64,000 nt of DNA from Liolophura sinensis (GCF_032854445.1 NC_088304.1:2232001-2296000), one strand, 5' to 3'; positions 22,030-34,389 are shown, counted from the first letter of the stretch. The notes: generated by a model not told the origin, from the sequence alone. Translations and numbers: made by a program.

Positions 22030-23460
22030 TAAGCATTACGGTAGTGAACAGTACGTGTAGTGGGCAAAGTCTATGTTCCTTGCGGTCTGCAATGCCTAAG
22101 TTTAGTATCATCTACACTACCTTGGACCAGTTAGTCGAAAGTATATTCTGACTTAAGCTTTGTGTACACTTTAGTCCAGACTACTGTTTCATTTAATATG
22201 TATCATTTATATTTAATCTATAACACCGTCTCATTTCTAGGCGGAAATCTCTTATAAACGAACTTTGCGGTTACTGGATCACTACTTCTCTCGTTAACCC
22301 CAACACCGGGTTTGCTACAACTCCATTCTGCCGCAATCTCTCAGACTTATCGTTTTAGAAAAGCAAAGAATTTACACTTGCACAGACACATGTGAACGGC
22401 TTGGTCAACCAAAAGACGGTTCATAGACTACGTAGAATTTTAACCCGGCGGGCAAGCAGGTCTGCCAGAGACTTTATTGATGCTCGACCCATACTGCTTT
22501 ATTGTTCATTAGAAATCATGTTGTCGTTGTTACACTGTTCAGTACATACTTTTAATTTAAGTGCAGTAACATTTCCGTTCAATGTGATTCTGTAATCCTT
22601 GCGATATAAACGCAAGTGTCAGAATGTCAACACTCTTTATAAGTGTTTTAAGCTGATAAATTGTGTTAAATATTGTAAAATGTGATTGCCCACGCCTTAA
22701 AACTATTAAATCGAGTAATGACTACATGGGAGGTACATAATGTTAGCTCAAAAGACTTAAAACATAAAATGCCTTATATACACAAAAGTGTTGTTTACTC
22801 CTCCTCTCAAAGTAAAGTTTCAAAAATGTATCTTTGATTTCTGGTTACTCTTATGGGTTTGATTGTAACGAACAGTGCCATGTTAAATATTTTTCCTTGT
22901 AGTATTTGGAAACACATGTACCTGTCATTCGCGACAGTTGTATTTAGTTTTACAGTGAATCCAATGTGTCTTGGGGGAAAGAGCATTCACTCGGAACCGG
23001 TCCCATATAGTTGTACTGGAAAATATCATTGCGCACCATGCTATCCATATCAATCTCTCCTGGGAAGCTAGCGTAAATCGAGGTACTGTATTACGAATTC
23101 AAAGGATGGATGTTGAGTAGTCTACACCGATAGTAGTTTAATCCGTTCAGTATATTCTTAGCGTGGATGCTAATGTCTTGCGCCGTACACTACACATATG
23201 CGTAATTATTACGCTTCGGGCGCTAGACTTGGTCTTATTCGAATTGTTATCCCGTGCCAGTCCGAGTCATAACTCTTACGGGCCGGGTCTGAGTGATCAC
23301 GAGAAAGGAGAGTTATAGCAAACCGCCTGCCGGTGTTAACAAGACAAGCAGTGATAGTGTCACGGCAAAGTTCGCTTATATGAGATTTCCGCTCAGAAAT
23401 GAGACGGGTTTTAATATGTCTCATCACAGCACAGTTTATATTCTAGTTTTTTCTCTCAGT
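22030..23460. other. Intergenic, no gene recognised
   Basis: No domain-bearing frame or clear repeat is seen. Just to the left, 21980-22010 contains GCGCACGCGCAGG, and TTCAGGTAAGC at 22025-22033 resembles a plus-strand splice donor. Confidence 0.4.
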
Positions 23461-23463
23461 AGT

Positions 23464-23626
23464 CTCCACTGTCTCGATTCAACACACTCCATTTTCTCCA
23501 CAGTCCACACTGCCTCAGTTCAGCACAGTCTGTTTTGCCCGCAGTCCACACAGCCTCATTTCATCACAGTTTGTTTTCTCTGCAGTCCACACGGCCTCAG
23601 TTCAGCACACTCTATATTCTCAAAGG
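23464..23626 (+). repeat. 41-bp minisatellite, 4 units
   Basis: Units begin TCCAC(A)CTG at 23464, 23504, 23545 and 23586 and contain GCCTCAGTTCAGCACA and a pyrimidine run ending in CAG. Confidence 0.8.
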
Positions 23627-23667
23627 TTAACGCGTAGCACCATTGCGATTGCTGTTAGTTCAAGTAC

Positions 23668-23770
23668 AGCAACCTGCGGATGTCGTGGGTTTTCCCCGGC
23701 CTCTGTCCGGTTTTCTCCCACTATAATACTGACCGCCGTTGTATAAGTTCTATCTCTGACTCATTATTAT
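23668..23770 (+). mobile_element. SINE fragment, plus orientation
   Basis: ACCTGCGGATGTCGTGGGTT, CTGTCCGGTTTTCTCCCAC and TATAATACTGACCGCCGTTG are the reverse complement of the core of the 28985-29262 SINE. It is cut at both ends and abuts the LINE 3' side. Confidence 0.65.
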
Positions 23771-25945
23771 CAAATAATAATAATAGATAATTGGTGAGGA
23801 GCGACAATTATTGAACAATTGTATTAACAAAAAATAAATTTACCTGAGAAAAAACTCCCATAGAAATGTAACACAATAAAAACCTAAGATGACTATACAA
23901 TTATGTGAATAATATACTTTGTGTGACACCTATCTCGTAGATTAATTGACTAATGTGGATCAAATATTGTTAATTAAAAAAGTCTTTTAACCTGGATTTG
24001 AATAAAGACGTGACATTGATTACTTTGAGGTTTGGAGGAAGCCTATTCCACTCCCTTGGGTCTGATGATCTCATGAAATGTGTGGATAGATTTGAAGTTA
24101 GAAAAGGTAGATGGAGATTGAAAGAATAGGATCCGGTTGGGTAATTGTGACTGTCAGATTGACTTTTGAACAGCTGTTGAAATTTGTGACGAAAAGAGGG
24201 TGATTGGTGAGTGAATATATGTGCGAGTAGCAAGGATGAGTATCTGTGTATTTGTGGAAGTGGGAGGATGTTGAGATCCTTAAATACTGGAGCCGCATGA
24301 TCCAGTCTTTGTGAGAAAGTGATGAGGCGAAATAGCTGTCAGCCAATCGGAAATTATATGCAACTCTACAGACACAGCGGATACAGCCTCGGCGCTTGGA
24401 GGCGCATAAGTGCAGACATTTGTATCATCAGCAAATAATGTAAAATCCGGAATATCTGATGATGCTTTGGTGTCATTGATGTACAATAAAAATAATATAG
24501 TCTAGTTCTCTGGGGAACACCACAATTTACCTTACCGTATTTGGACATATTTCCCTCAAAGTGAGCTGATTGGGATCGCCCAGATAGATAGCTCTGTGAG
24601 CTCGAAACCCATAGTTTTCGAGTTTTTGTAGAAGGATTTTGTGGTTGACAGTGTCAAAAGTTTTTGACAGGTCAAGGAAAGACACGACAGAATGTTGTTT
24701 AGCGTCCTTGGCAACTACGAGGTAGTTGTATAGAGTGTACGCCTCGTGAGTAGTAGAATGCCCAGTTCTAAAACCAAACTGGTTGGGCGAGATGATGTCA
24801 TTGGCTGTCAAAAAATCATTCATCATGTTTACAACTATTTTTTCTATTATTTTGCTCAGACTAGGAAATACCGAGATAGGACTGTAGTTTGTGATGTCAT
24901 TGGCGTCACCACATTTACAGATGGGAGTAATTTTTGGAGATTTCAACGAAGACGGCATACAACTCTGCATAAGGGACAAATTAACTATATGTGCAAGGTG
25001 AGTTGAAAATTTTTTTGCAACAAGTTTGAGATCAGACATGCAAATGTCTTCTAAGCCTGAAGCTGATGACTTTAGACTGTGTATTGTAGTTTCGAAAAAA
25101 AAACAGGCGAGACAGGAGAAAACTGAAACTTTTATTCCACAGGCTCACCAAGAAAATGTGAAAAATGTTTAGGGCTTGAGGGTATCTTAGCATCAAGACT
25201 GGAAGCAATAGTCGAAAAAAGTCATTAAATCTATTGGAAATGACACTTTTATCTGAAACAGATAACCTATCAATATTAAAACATTTAGGCATGTTCTTGC
25301 ATTTGCCACGTCCCATTAGATCATTCCATACTTTCCAAGTTCCTCCGATATTGTGATTTTGGTCGTTTATTTAATTTTTTCAAAGTAACCCTTTCGCCTA
25401 AAACGGATCAAGTTGCTCAGTTTATTCTTGTACGTCCTATATCTGACGCGTGTCGGTATATCAGTAGATTTCAAAAACTTGCGCTAAAGTTTGTTCTTCT
25501 CGAATACAGACTGTAAAATACCTTGTGTGACCCAAGGTTTGCGAGTATGTTTCGATGGGCTGTCTATGGCCACAACAGGAAAGCATGTGTCGTGTGGTAT
25601 GGATAATTTCCCAGTAAAACAGAATAAAGCCTCATTAACACTATCTGATGATAGAACGTCATGCCAGTTTATATTTTGAACATTTTCTTTAAACAGATTG
25701 ACTTGTTCTGGGGGTCTTTTTTCGAAAAGATCAAGTTGATGTTTCTTTCGAAAAAGCATTAGTCGAGAAGATATTGAATATACGGAAATGGTCAGATATA
25801 TCTGCTAAAAACATATCAGAGAAATTACGTTGAGCATGCAAGTTTGTGAAGATGTTATCTATAAGGGTAGCAGAGCGAGAACATACTTGAGAAGGTTTTG
25901 TACAGCGTGCATGCAAACACAGGTAATTATATATTATCATATATT
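23771..25945 (-). pseudogene. Degraded non-LTR retrotransposon (LINE, Jockey/CR1-like), 5'-truncated
   Basis: Translated pieces run in order on the minus strand. The end of an endonuclease (25731-25940) shows TLIDNIFTNLHAQ and ADISDHFRIF. A linker (25484-25759) shows KPWVTQGILQSVFEKNKL. Reverse transcriptase (24527-25039) shows SPISVFPSLSKIIEKIV, NQFGFRTGHST and VVSFLDLSKTFDTVNHKILL. The catalytic FADDT word is at 24280-24486. The C-terminal end (23970-24233) shows WNRLPPNLKVIN and SLFKSRLKDFF. The pieces lie in different frames with stops between, so the element is dead. A short ATT-rich stretch near 23760-23790 may be its 3' tail. The endonuclease start is missing. Confidence 0.85.
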
Positions 25946-26009
25946 GGATAATGCGCAGTTACATCTTACATGTACATACCATGCTCTCATTTTAACACTT
26001 GTCTTGACC

Positions 26010-26010
<1 letters not shown>

Positions 26011-26047
<37 letters not shown>
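26011..26047. repeat. (TA)n microsatellite
   Basis: Uninterrupted alternating TA/AT run between the LINE remnant and the hairpin that opens the 50-bp satellite. Confidence 0.95.
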
Positions 26048-26049
<2 letters not shown>

Positions 26050-26096
26050 CATTTGGTGATACTCTGGCTGCTATTCAGCCAGAGTATCACCAAATG
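26050..26096. repeat. 21-bp perfect stem hairpin at the satellite boundary
   Basis: CATTTGGTGATACTCTGGCT at 26050-26069 is the exact reverse complement of AGCCAGAGTATCACCAAATG at 26077-26096. One more G/C pair leaves the five-base loop CTATT. The right arm is the start of the first satellite unit, so the left arm is an inverted piece of the unit. Confidence 0.9.
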
Positions 26097-28740
26097 CTCC
26101 CATCTCTCATTGTGCTGGTGGACAGGAGCCAGTGTATCACCAAATGCTCCCATCTCCCAATGTGCTGGTGGACAGCAGCCAGAGTATCACCAAATGCTCC
26201 CATCTCTCATTGTACTGGTGGACAGCAGCCAGAGTATCACCATATGCTCCCATCTCTCATTGTACTGGTGGACAGCAGCCAGAGTATCACCAAATGCTCC
26301 CATCTCTCATTGTACTGGTGGACAGCAGCCAAAGTATCACCATATGCTCCCATCTCTCATCGTACTGGTGGACAGCAGCCAGAATATCACCAAATGCTCC
26401 CATCTCTCATTGTACTGGTGGACAGCAGCCAGAGTATCACCAAATGCTCCCATCTCCCATTGTACTGGTGGACAGCAGCCAGAGTATCACAAAATGCTCC
26501 CATCTCTCATTGTACTGGTGGACAGCAGCCAGTGTATCACCAAATGCTCCAATCTCCCAATGTGCTGGTGGACAGCAGCCAGAGTATCACCAAATGCTCC
26601 CATCTCCCATTGTACTGGTGGACAGCAGCCAGAGTATCACCAAATGCTCCCATCTTCCATTGTACTGGTGGACAGCAGCCAGAGTATCACCAAATGCTCC
26701 CATCTCCCATTGTACTGGTGGACAGCAGCCAGTGTATCACCAGATGCTCCAATCCCTCAATGTACTGGTGGACAGCAGCCAGTGTATCACCAAATGCTCC
26801 CATCTCCCATTGTGCTGGTGGACAGCAGCCAGAGTATCACCAAATGCTCCCATCTCCCATTGTACTGGTGGACAGCAGCCAGTGTATCACCAAATGCTCC
26901 CATCTCCCATTGTACTGGTGGACAGCAGCCAGTGTATCACCAGATGCTCCAATCCCTCAATGTACTGGTGGACAGCAGCCAGAGTATCACCAAATGCTCC
27001 CATCTCCCATTGTACTGGTGGACAGCAGCCAGTGTATCACCAGATGCTCCAATCCCTCAATGTACTGGTGGACAGCAGCCAGAGTATCACCAAATGCTCC
27101 CATCTCCCATTGTGCTGGTGGACAGCAGCCAGAGTATCACCAAATGCTCCCATCTCCCATTGTACTGGTGGACAGCAGCCAGAGTATCACCAAATGCTCC
27201 CATCTTCCATTGTACTGGTGGACAGCAGCCAGTGTATCACCAAATGCTCCCATCTCCCATTGTACTGGTGGACAGCAGCCAGTGTATCACCAGATGCTCC
27301 AATCCCTCAATGTACTGGTGGACAGCAGCCAGTGTACCACCAAATTCTCCCATCTCCCATTGTACTGGTGGACAGCAGCCACAGTCTCACCAAATGCTCC
27401 CATCTCTCATTGTACTGGTGGACAGCAGCCAGAGTATCACCAAATGCTCCCATCTTCCAATGTACTGGTGGACAGCAGCCAGTGTATCACCAGATGCTCC
27501 AATCCCTCAATGTACTGGTGGACAGCAGCCAGAGTATCACCAAATGCTCCCATCTCCCATTGTGCTGGTGGACAGCAGCCAGAGTATCACCAAATGCTCC
27601 CATTTCTCATTGTACTGGTGGACAGCAGCCAGAGTATCACCAAATGCTCCCATCTCCCATTGTACTGGTGGACAGCAGCCAGTGTATCACCAGATGCTCC
27701 AATCCCTCAATGTACTGGTGGACAGCAGCCAGTGTATCACCAAATGCTCCCATCTCCCATTGTACTGGTGGACAGCAGCCACAGTCTCACCAAATGCTCC
27801 CATCTCTCATTGTACTGGTGGACAGCAGCCAGAGTATCACCAAATGCTCCCATCTTCCATTGTACTGGTGGACAGCAGCCAGAGTATCACCAAATGCCCC
27901 CATCCCCCATTGTACTGGTGGACAGCAGCTAGAGTATCACCAAATGCTCCCATCTCTCATTGTACTGGTGGACAGCAGCCAGGGTATCACCAAATGCTCC
28001 AATCTCTCATTGTACTGGTGGATAGCAGCCAGGGTATCACCAAATGCTCCCATCTCCCATTGTACTGGTGGACAGCAGCCAGAGTATCACCAAATGCTCC
28101 CATCTCTCATTGTACTGGTGGACAGCAGCCAGAGTATCACCAAATGCTCCCATCTCCCATTGTACTGGTGGACAGCAGCCAGAATATCACCAAATGCTCC
28201 CATCTCCCATTGTACTGGTGGACAGCAGCCAGAGTATCACCAAATGCTCCCATCTCTCATTGTACTGGTGGACAGCAGCCAGAGTATCACAAAATGCTCC
28301 CATCTCTCATTGTACTGGTGGACACCAGCCAGAATATCACCAAATGCTCCCATCTCTCATTGTACTGGTGGACAGCAGCCAGTGTATCACCAAATGCTCC
28401 AATCTCTCATTGTACTGGTGGATAGCAGCCAGGGTATCACCAAATGCTCCCATCTCCCATTGTACTGGTGGACAGCAGCCAGAGTATCACCAGATGCTCC
28501 AATCCCTCAATGTACTGGTGGACAGCAGCCAGAGTATCACCAAATGCTCCCATCTCTCATTGTCCTGGTGGACAGCAGCCAGAGTATCACCAAATGCTCC
28601 CATTTCTCATTGTACTGGTGGACAGCAGCCAGAGTATCACAAAATGCTCCCATCTCTCATTGTACTGGTGGCCAGCGGCCAGATTATCACCAAATGCTCC
28701 CAACTCTCATTATATTGGTGGACAGTAGCCAGAGTATGAC
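26077..28740 (+). repeat. 50-bp satellite array, about 53 units
   Basis: The unit is CATCTCTCATTGTACTGGTG, GACAGCAGCCAGAGTATCAC, CAAATGCTCC, with exact 50-bp periodicity. Point variants recur in blocks, such as CAGATGCTCCAATCCCTCAA starting near 26741, 26941, 27041, 27291, 27491, 27691 and 28491. Because the unit has no stop in any plus-strand frame and 50 is not a multiple of three, all three frames stay open for 2 kb or more and give a 50-residue peptide period. I see no domain, start context or splice structure supporting translation. Confidence 0.95.
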
Positions 28741-28747
28741 CAAATGG

Positions 28748-28890
28748 TTTGTGTGCACGCGTGTGTGTGGGTGGGTGGATGTGCGCGTGCGAGTGTATGT
28801 GAGTGGGTGTGCGCATGCTAGTGTGTGTGGATGTGTGTATGCGTGTGTATGAATGTATGCGTGTATGCGTGTGAATGTATGTATGTATGC
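28748..28890 (+). repeat. TG/GTAT-rich low-complexity DNA
   Basis: Mixed GTGTGTGG, GTGCGCGTGCG, GTATGCGTGTAT and GTATGTATG runs directly after the last satellite unit. Confidence 0.85.
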
Positions 28891-28950
28891 TTCAGGTTTA
28901 ACGTCCTATTTAACAATTATGATCATATGACAACGAGTGTTGAGCGCCAA
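28880..28950 (-). mobile_element. SINE tail fragment
   Basis: ATGCTTCAGGTTTAACGTCC, then TTTAACAATTATGATCATAT and GACAACGAGTG resemble the tail of the 10845-11115 SINE (minus orientation). Confidence 0.5.
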
Positions 28951-28984
28951 CAAACATATTTTAAATACTGATGTACATGTATAT

Positions 28985-29262
28985 TTATTTTTTTCATTTA
29001 TTTGATTGTTGTTTTTCGCCGTACTCAAGAATATTTCACTTATACGACGGCCGCCAGCATTATGGTGGGCGGAAACCGGACAGAGCCCAGGGGAAAACCA
29101 CGACCACCCGCAGGTTGCTGGAAGACCTTCTCACGTACGGCCGGAGAGAAAGCCAGCATGAGCTGGACAAACTCATAGCGACCGCATTAGTGAGAGACTC
29201 CTGGGTTATTGCGCTGCGCTAGCGCGCTTACCAACTGAGCCACGGATGATGTATAAATATAT
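28985..29262 (-). mobile_element. Most complete tRNA-derived SINE of the window
   Basis: On the minus strand it starts with a tRNA-like head (CCGTGGCTCAGTTGGTAAGC, then GCGCTAGCGCAGCGCAATAA). It continues through CTCATGCTGGCTTTCTCTCC, GTGGTCGTGGTTTTCCCC and GTTTCCGCCCACCATAATGC, and ends CTTGAGTACGGCGAAAAACA. The head has an A-box-like TGGCTCAGTTGG, matching an RNA polymerase III promoter of tRNA origin. Core pieces occur at 11187, 18385, 23668, 45875, 46085 and 60865. Confidence 0.8.
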
Positions 29263-29278
29263 ACACTTGAAATATTAA

Positions 29279-29450
29279 TCTGTTAATTTTAACAGAAATT
29301 CAGTTGTCTGAGTGATGCCAGAATGTATTCTGCTATTTCTGCAGGTCATTCTGTTACATATAACACACATTCAACTCAAATATTATATAAGACTAACAGG
29401 ATTTTATGTTGAATATGACAGAATGTTGTGTTATATTAACAGTATATATT
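29279..29450. mobile_element. Small MITE-like repeat, copy 1
   Basis: Opens with CTGTTAATTTTAACAG and GTCTGAGTGATGCCAGAATG, and closes with TGTTATATTAACAG. A related sequence lies at 37394-37575 with the same order of words. Short inverted ends and lack of coding suggest a non-autonomous DNA element. Confidence 0.4.
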
Positions 29451-29808
29451 CTAGAATTACTTAGACAACAGATTTTCTTTTAAAATTAACATATTAATTT
29501 TTGAAGTGCATATGGCCTACCAGAATACAGTCAAGCATGTACAGTGACCACAGTGCTGTATACAGCACCAGCTGTTAGCTTGCACGCATTGGCCGGCTTA
29601 TTTAGATCAGAACATGTACTGACAGGCCAAGCGTGCCTCTGTATGAGGTGCCCAATATACTGGTCGATATCCGGCGTCAGTGGGTGTGATCGCACATGAA
29701 TGGGTATTGCTCTATGGTTCTCATCAGTACGGCCTATCAAAGAAATAAATACTCTCCTTGGTGTCACTGGGTAAAGCTGAGTGCATACCCCTTACTTATC
29801 AGCTGTAA

Positions 29809-29945
29809 TATTATTAAAGACGTACAACACAACCAGTAAAACTAGAACAGCGACAACAATGCGTTAGTTGTCAAATAGCCAAAAGTCATACAGGTGAAAT
29901 ATGGCCTCTTGTCAATTTAGGTCATTTAGGGTTTTATGTTCATGA
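29809..29945 (+). repeat. Dispersed repeat R1, copy 3
   Basis: AAAGACGTACAACACAACCA, ACTAGAACAGCGACAACAA, AGTTGTCAAATAGCC, CAGGTGAAATATGGCCTC and GTCATTTAGGGTTTTATG follow the same order as copies 1 and 4. Confidence 0.6.
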
Positions 29946-32397
29946 AAATGCTTAAATGTGGTAACAAATTACACAGCCTATAGCACTGAGGCTTAAAACA
30001 GAATTAGGTAAAAATAAAAGATAATGCAATGGTGTTAATTACAATTTATTAGACGCACCTGGTCTAGAATTTCTCAAAATTGTGTGTTAACAATTGTCAT
30101 TACACTTCACATGCAGTAACAGTAAGCCTCTCCTGTGTAACGGGGTGACGGGCTTTACAACGGCTGGTATTTGCCAAAAGTTGATACGCGTTAATTTGAT
30201 GCTTGCGTTTAAATCGTAAAAATCAGTTTACAGAGATCCACAATTTCAGTCAGCAAAGCATAACGAAAGTGTCATGTATGGTCAATACATGCAGGAGGTT
30301 CGAAGAGGCTATACTGGTGATGTTTGACATAAAATCGATCGGCGAAAATCCTGTCAAATTTTTGCTATTATTTTTAGAATAACGCCAAGTAATGACCGTT
30401 CGCAAAATATCATCGTCGCCTACCCTACCCATGTGTTAAGGCTCAGTATCGGTGATAAAGTTTCTAAAATTTATGTGTGAAGCGGGTTGCATTATAACGT
30501 TATTAAACTTTAGAATGGTTTTTCACACTTTGAATGGTACAGGTATGAGCAAACGAAAAGCAAAAAAGCCAAGCGAAAAAGCAACGAAGTCCCGATTTTC
30601 ACTCCCGGATTTCAAAAGTTGTTTAGTTACTTGCTTTTTTGAAACATCAAGCTGTGACACGAACTATAGGGAGCCGCTTGGCTTTGCTCTTTGGAAACTA
30701 CGACATGCCCTATGCCTACCTTCAAGCTTTATTTATTTTTGCCTCACAATCAGCTGGACCGACAGCTTCATGCAGCCGGTTGGGCTCGATCTAACCGTGC
30801 AAAATTCTCCACGGGTATTACCATAAATCCATGATTGTCGAATTCGTGCCAGACAAACCAGACGGGAGCGCCACTGCGTCAGGTACGGTGGTGGGTATGT
30901 GAGCGAAAATCGGTCATCGTATCGCCCAGTCGCTATAGCTGTACACGCGTTTTCCAAGATCTAATACAACTCCGGTAACTTATACCGGATAAGACAAAGC
31001 AAAATATTTGCTGTAAAGCTGCTTTATTTATAAGGGTGCAAATTGAGAGGTGTACACGTAGGGGTAATTGTGAATATAGTCACAGGATAGCTGCAGGATG
31101 AGCACGTAGCGAGTAGGCCAAATGCATGGATCTGTCAATGCGTTGTAGGGCTTTTCCGTACATAATCCTGACAGGTCTTCATGGCATCATGTCACCAGAC
31201 CAGGGCTCTGCTGCCCACGCGACAGGCAAACGGTCCAACAAGTTGAACTAGTTAAAATAATATTTTTAAAATGTAGTTCGCATACTAACATAGCAAAAAT
31301 ATTGTTTCTAGGGAACAATTAGGTAGAAAATAAAGGCGTTGAGGTTCTCCTTTAACGATTTGCAATACCTCACAGTCTATAATAAAATGTCATTATCTGA
31401 ACGACAGTAGCATATTTATATCAGTTCCATGTAAGGTTACAAGTTCAAATCCAGCTCTGCCTTGGTCGACTTTTGTCTTTATCTCAACATCATCAACATG
31501 TACATGGTAAACTGTTCATGATGGTTTATTCCGGACACTGTGATTTCCTCCATTCCGATAAATCATAAACCGACACCATGCATGAAAAACTTTGAGTATT
31601 AGTCCTTGAACACCAATCAAATAAATAGAAAAACTGTACTCAAACATTCAAACAAAATAATTATGTGTTAAATGTACTAAGATCATGACACAAAATTGAC
31701 GGGATGTCTCCCAATGACATGCCGATGTATAAAATAGGGCGTGTAGATGAAATGTTTATCGAGAGTAACATAGTTTTGTGTTAGTGCGCCTGAATGATCG
31801 TGCACAGGTTATAGGTACACAGTTCACAAATGACAATTAAGGTTCGCGTGTGTGCTATGGTCCACGCGTGTGTGCTTGGTCCGCGCTCTTCGCATCTGTC
31901 AGCATCACGCTCACCTACATATCTAATATCTCTTTCAGCTTGTATGTCACATCTGCACCGTTCAAGCCGAATAGCTCTATGTTTAATTAATTTGCCAGTC
32001 AGGTCAGGTGCACAATTTATAATAAGTAATTGACATTTTCAATATCTGACAGCAACGAATCAACCCATTCAACGCTCAATCAATATCGTGTTTTAGTTAA
32101 GCGGTATTTGCTATATCCATGTAGCTTTTAGACGGAGATCTCGAATTAGAAATGATACAATAATCTACCGATACTGTCAGCTTGGCATGTTATCACCTTG
32201 CATTAATGTTAAAATTGGAGCGTGGGGAGGGTAGGGGTGGGTGGGGTGGGGTGGGGTGGGGGTTGGGGATGGGTGTGACATTATTGGCACTACTTTGTTT
32301 TCCTGCAGCATGTTATATTGAGCTCATGTATTCCGAACAGATTTTATCGTGGACTCAATTTACATAATTATACACAACAAAAGATGCTGTAATAAGT
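29946..32397. other. Intergenic, no gene recognised
   Basis: 2.4 kb without a recognisable gene or repeat except the G-rich tract at 32223-32274. Frames up to about 120 codons exist (for example 30452-30826) but have no domain or sensible context. Confidence 0.4.
32223..32274 (+). other. G-run tract, quadruplex-forming potential
   Basis: Eight or more runs of three to five G separated by one to three bases (GGGGAGGGTAGGGGTGGG, then repeated TGGGG). This meets the usual G-quadruplex sequence pattern on the plus strand. Confidence 0.7.
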
Positions 32398-32547
32398 ATA
32401 GATGCTGTCAGACATGGTAGAAACAGAGTTGAGCATAAGGAAAGAAAATGTGAGAAATGCAATTTAACTGAGACTGAGGACGAATTTCAGTTTATATCAG
32501 TATGTCCTACCTACACTAATGTTCGGATATGTTACATCCCCAAATAG
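32398..32547 (+). pseudogene. LINE reverse-transcriptase C-terminal fragment
   Basis: The plus-strand frame through 32431 reads ERKCEKCNLTETEDEFQFIS, then VCPTYTNVRICY, and stops at 32545. The pattern CxxC, an EDExxF block, and C-P-x-Y-x-x-x-R is the cysteine-rich tail common after the reverse transcriptase in several LINE clades. No RT core lies upstream, so this is a severely truncated copy. Confidence 0.6.
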
Positions 32548-32559
32548 TATTGCAAAACA

Positions 32560-34385
32560 AGTCTGTTCAGATGTGCTGAGCTCTTATCGGGTAGCTCCAA
32601 ACCGGTTCAAAATAACCTTTTGTACCCTTGTAAGTATATTCATTTTTTCAATGGTATCAAGGAGTGAGTTGTATTAGAAGAGTGTGGTTTGAAATGCCTT
32701 GACAAAGGTCAAAGTTAACGTCTGAAAAACTCAGAATCTGAAGTCTGGCCAGAGATGCTAATGTCATAAATCGGAACTTCAACATTATGGGCTCAAATTT
32801 GATACAGCAGTACATTTGCTTTGTGTATTAAGAATTCATGTCAAAATGACACCGTTTTGAATTCCCAGCTTATTTAAGTCAGATAGACTTGGGTTGGCCA
32901 TGTGTGGTCACGTGTGAGCCTTGCTGGGCGACCGGCTGCATGGACATCAGCTAAAATGTATTGTTTTGGTGGATTTGAAGTCGTTATTACGTTTCCTAGA
33001 AGCCCTCTTGGTAACATACTGTTTAAACAGATTATAATCTTCATAATTAGGATCACTAACTAAATCTGGACACAAGTCCTTAAATTGATCCCGAGAATAA
33101 TATGCTATATATAGTAACATTACATTATAGTTGCTCTAAACAAGTGTGGTGATAGGGAAAGGTGTGAAATGGACAGGAAATCAGCCGACATCCATTCATT
33201 TCTTTATTGTTTTCTGACCCTTATCTGGGCATTTAGAAAATTACATAGTCTGAATAAAAAGTTAACGAAAGGTAGATAAAATGCAATTCAGCAAGCCAGC
33301 AAGATTTCTGTCAATGTGACAGAGCGTACAGCGGAAGTTATACCTAATGCATGCGCACCATGTCGATCGCCTTCATGAGAAATAATCGAACTTGTTAAGC
33401 AACCACTTACAATATATAATTGCCATACTTGCCTACAAATTTAGCTAAGTATTTTCTTCTTCACGTAAACAGTGGCTTAATAGAAATGTGATTTTGATTT
33501 TGTAGAACTTAAGTGTAGTTGATTTTTAACATGTCTGTAAAAGTGTGAGGCCCCATATACATGTGCAATCTCACCACAGTGAAGTAACCATCTTTTGTAA
33601 CATTTTTTTTTGTTAACTATCATTGTGGCACAATTTTCTGTTAGTATTTTTCATAACCTGTAATGAATAACATGAGGAATGAGTGGTTGTGTGTTTGGGA
33701 CAGCGTGACTTCAGACGCAAAGGATTGTGGGATCGCGCACTCATTTACCGTCCTTGAGACGATCGCCACGTTTTGATTATGTCCTAACGATATTCCCTTT
33801 TTATTCTTCTTCAGAATAAAGCCATGTGAACGTTATACAGTGGGTCTTTTACAACATGTTCATGCATTTCAAATAGATTATTTGGTCCATTTTCAATCGT
33901 GCTATTAGAAAAAAAAAAGAAATAAGTTCCACTGTTTGTCGTCAACAGCAGACATAAGTCACACAAACCGCTGCTAAATCCTTTCTTACGAGCCGAATTT
34001 TTCGTTAAGGCTCCTCACTCATTACAAAGTAAGAGCTCATGGCTTAACGCCATACCACCCAAGATGCCATCAATTGTAAACACATGCATATACACTGGTG
34101 ACGGAATTGACCAGCTGGTGGTACACATTTTATTTATAGATGAACATTCTTCATTAATCAACCTTAACACGTAATTTTTTAATGTTCTTGGACTGAAATA
34201 ACTGGTTTAATTTTTCAGGTCACGTGACGCTGGGCTTGGGTACGGTCTTACGTAGTACTGGTCACGCTGGTTGACAACGGGTGGTTTGGTCCAAAGAAAA
34301 AAGGCACATGGAGTGGGCAAGTCTAACCGGCTCGCTTGATTGATTCAATAGGCAAGTTGTGAGGGCTTGTGTTTATAGCTCCATG
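32560..34385. other. Intergenic, no gene recognised
   Basis: No domain-bearing frame or repeat family is identified. It precedes the first promoter-like region of gene 2. Confidence 0.4.
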
Positions 34386-34389
34386 TTCC

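Noticed and set aside
22853..23071. 72-codon plus-strand frame in an intergenic stretch
   Set aside because: No domain, start context or splice sites; typical of random AT-rich DNA.
26053..28852. Three overlapping 700-900-codon frames with a 50-residue period
   Set aside because: They arise automatically from a stop-free 50-bp tandem unit read in three frames; no start context, domain or splice signal supports a protein.
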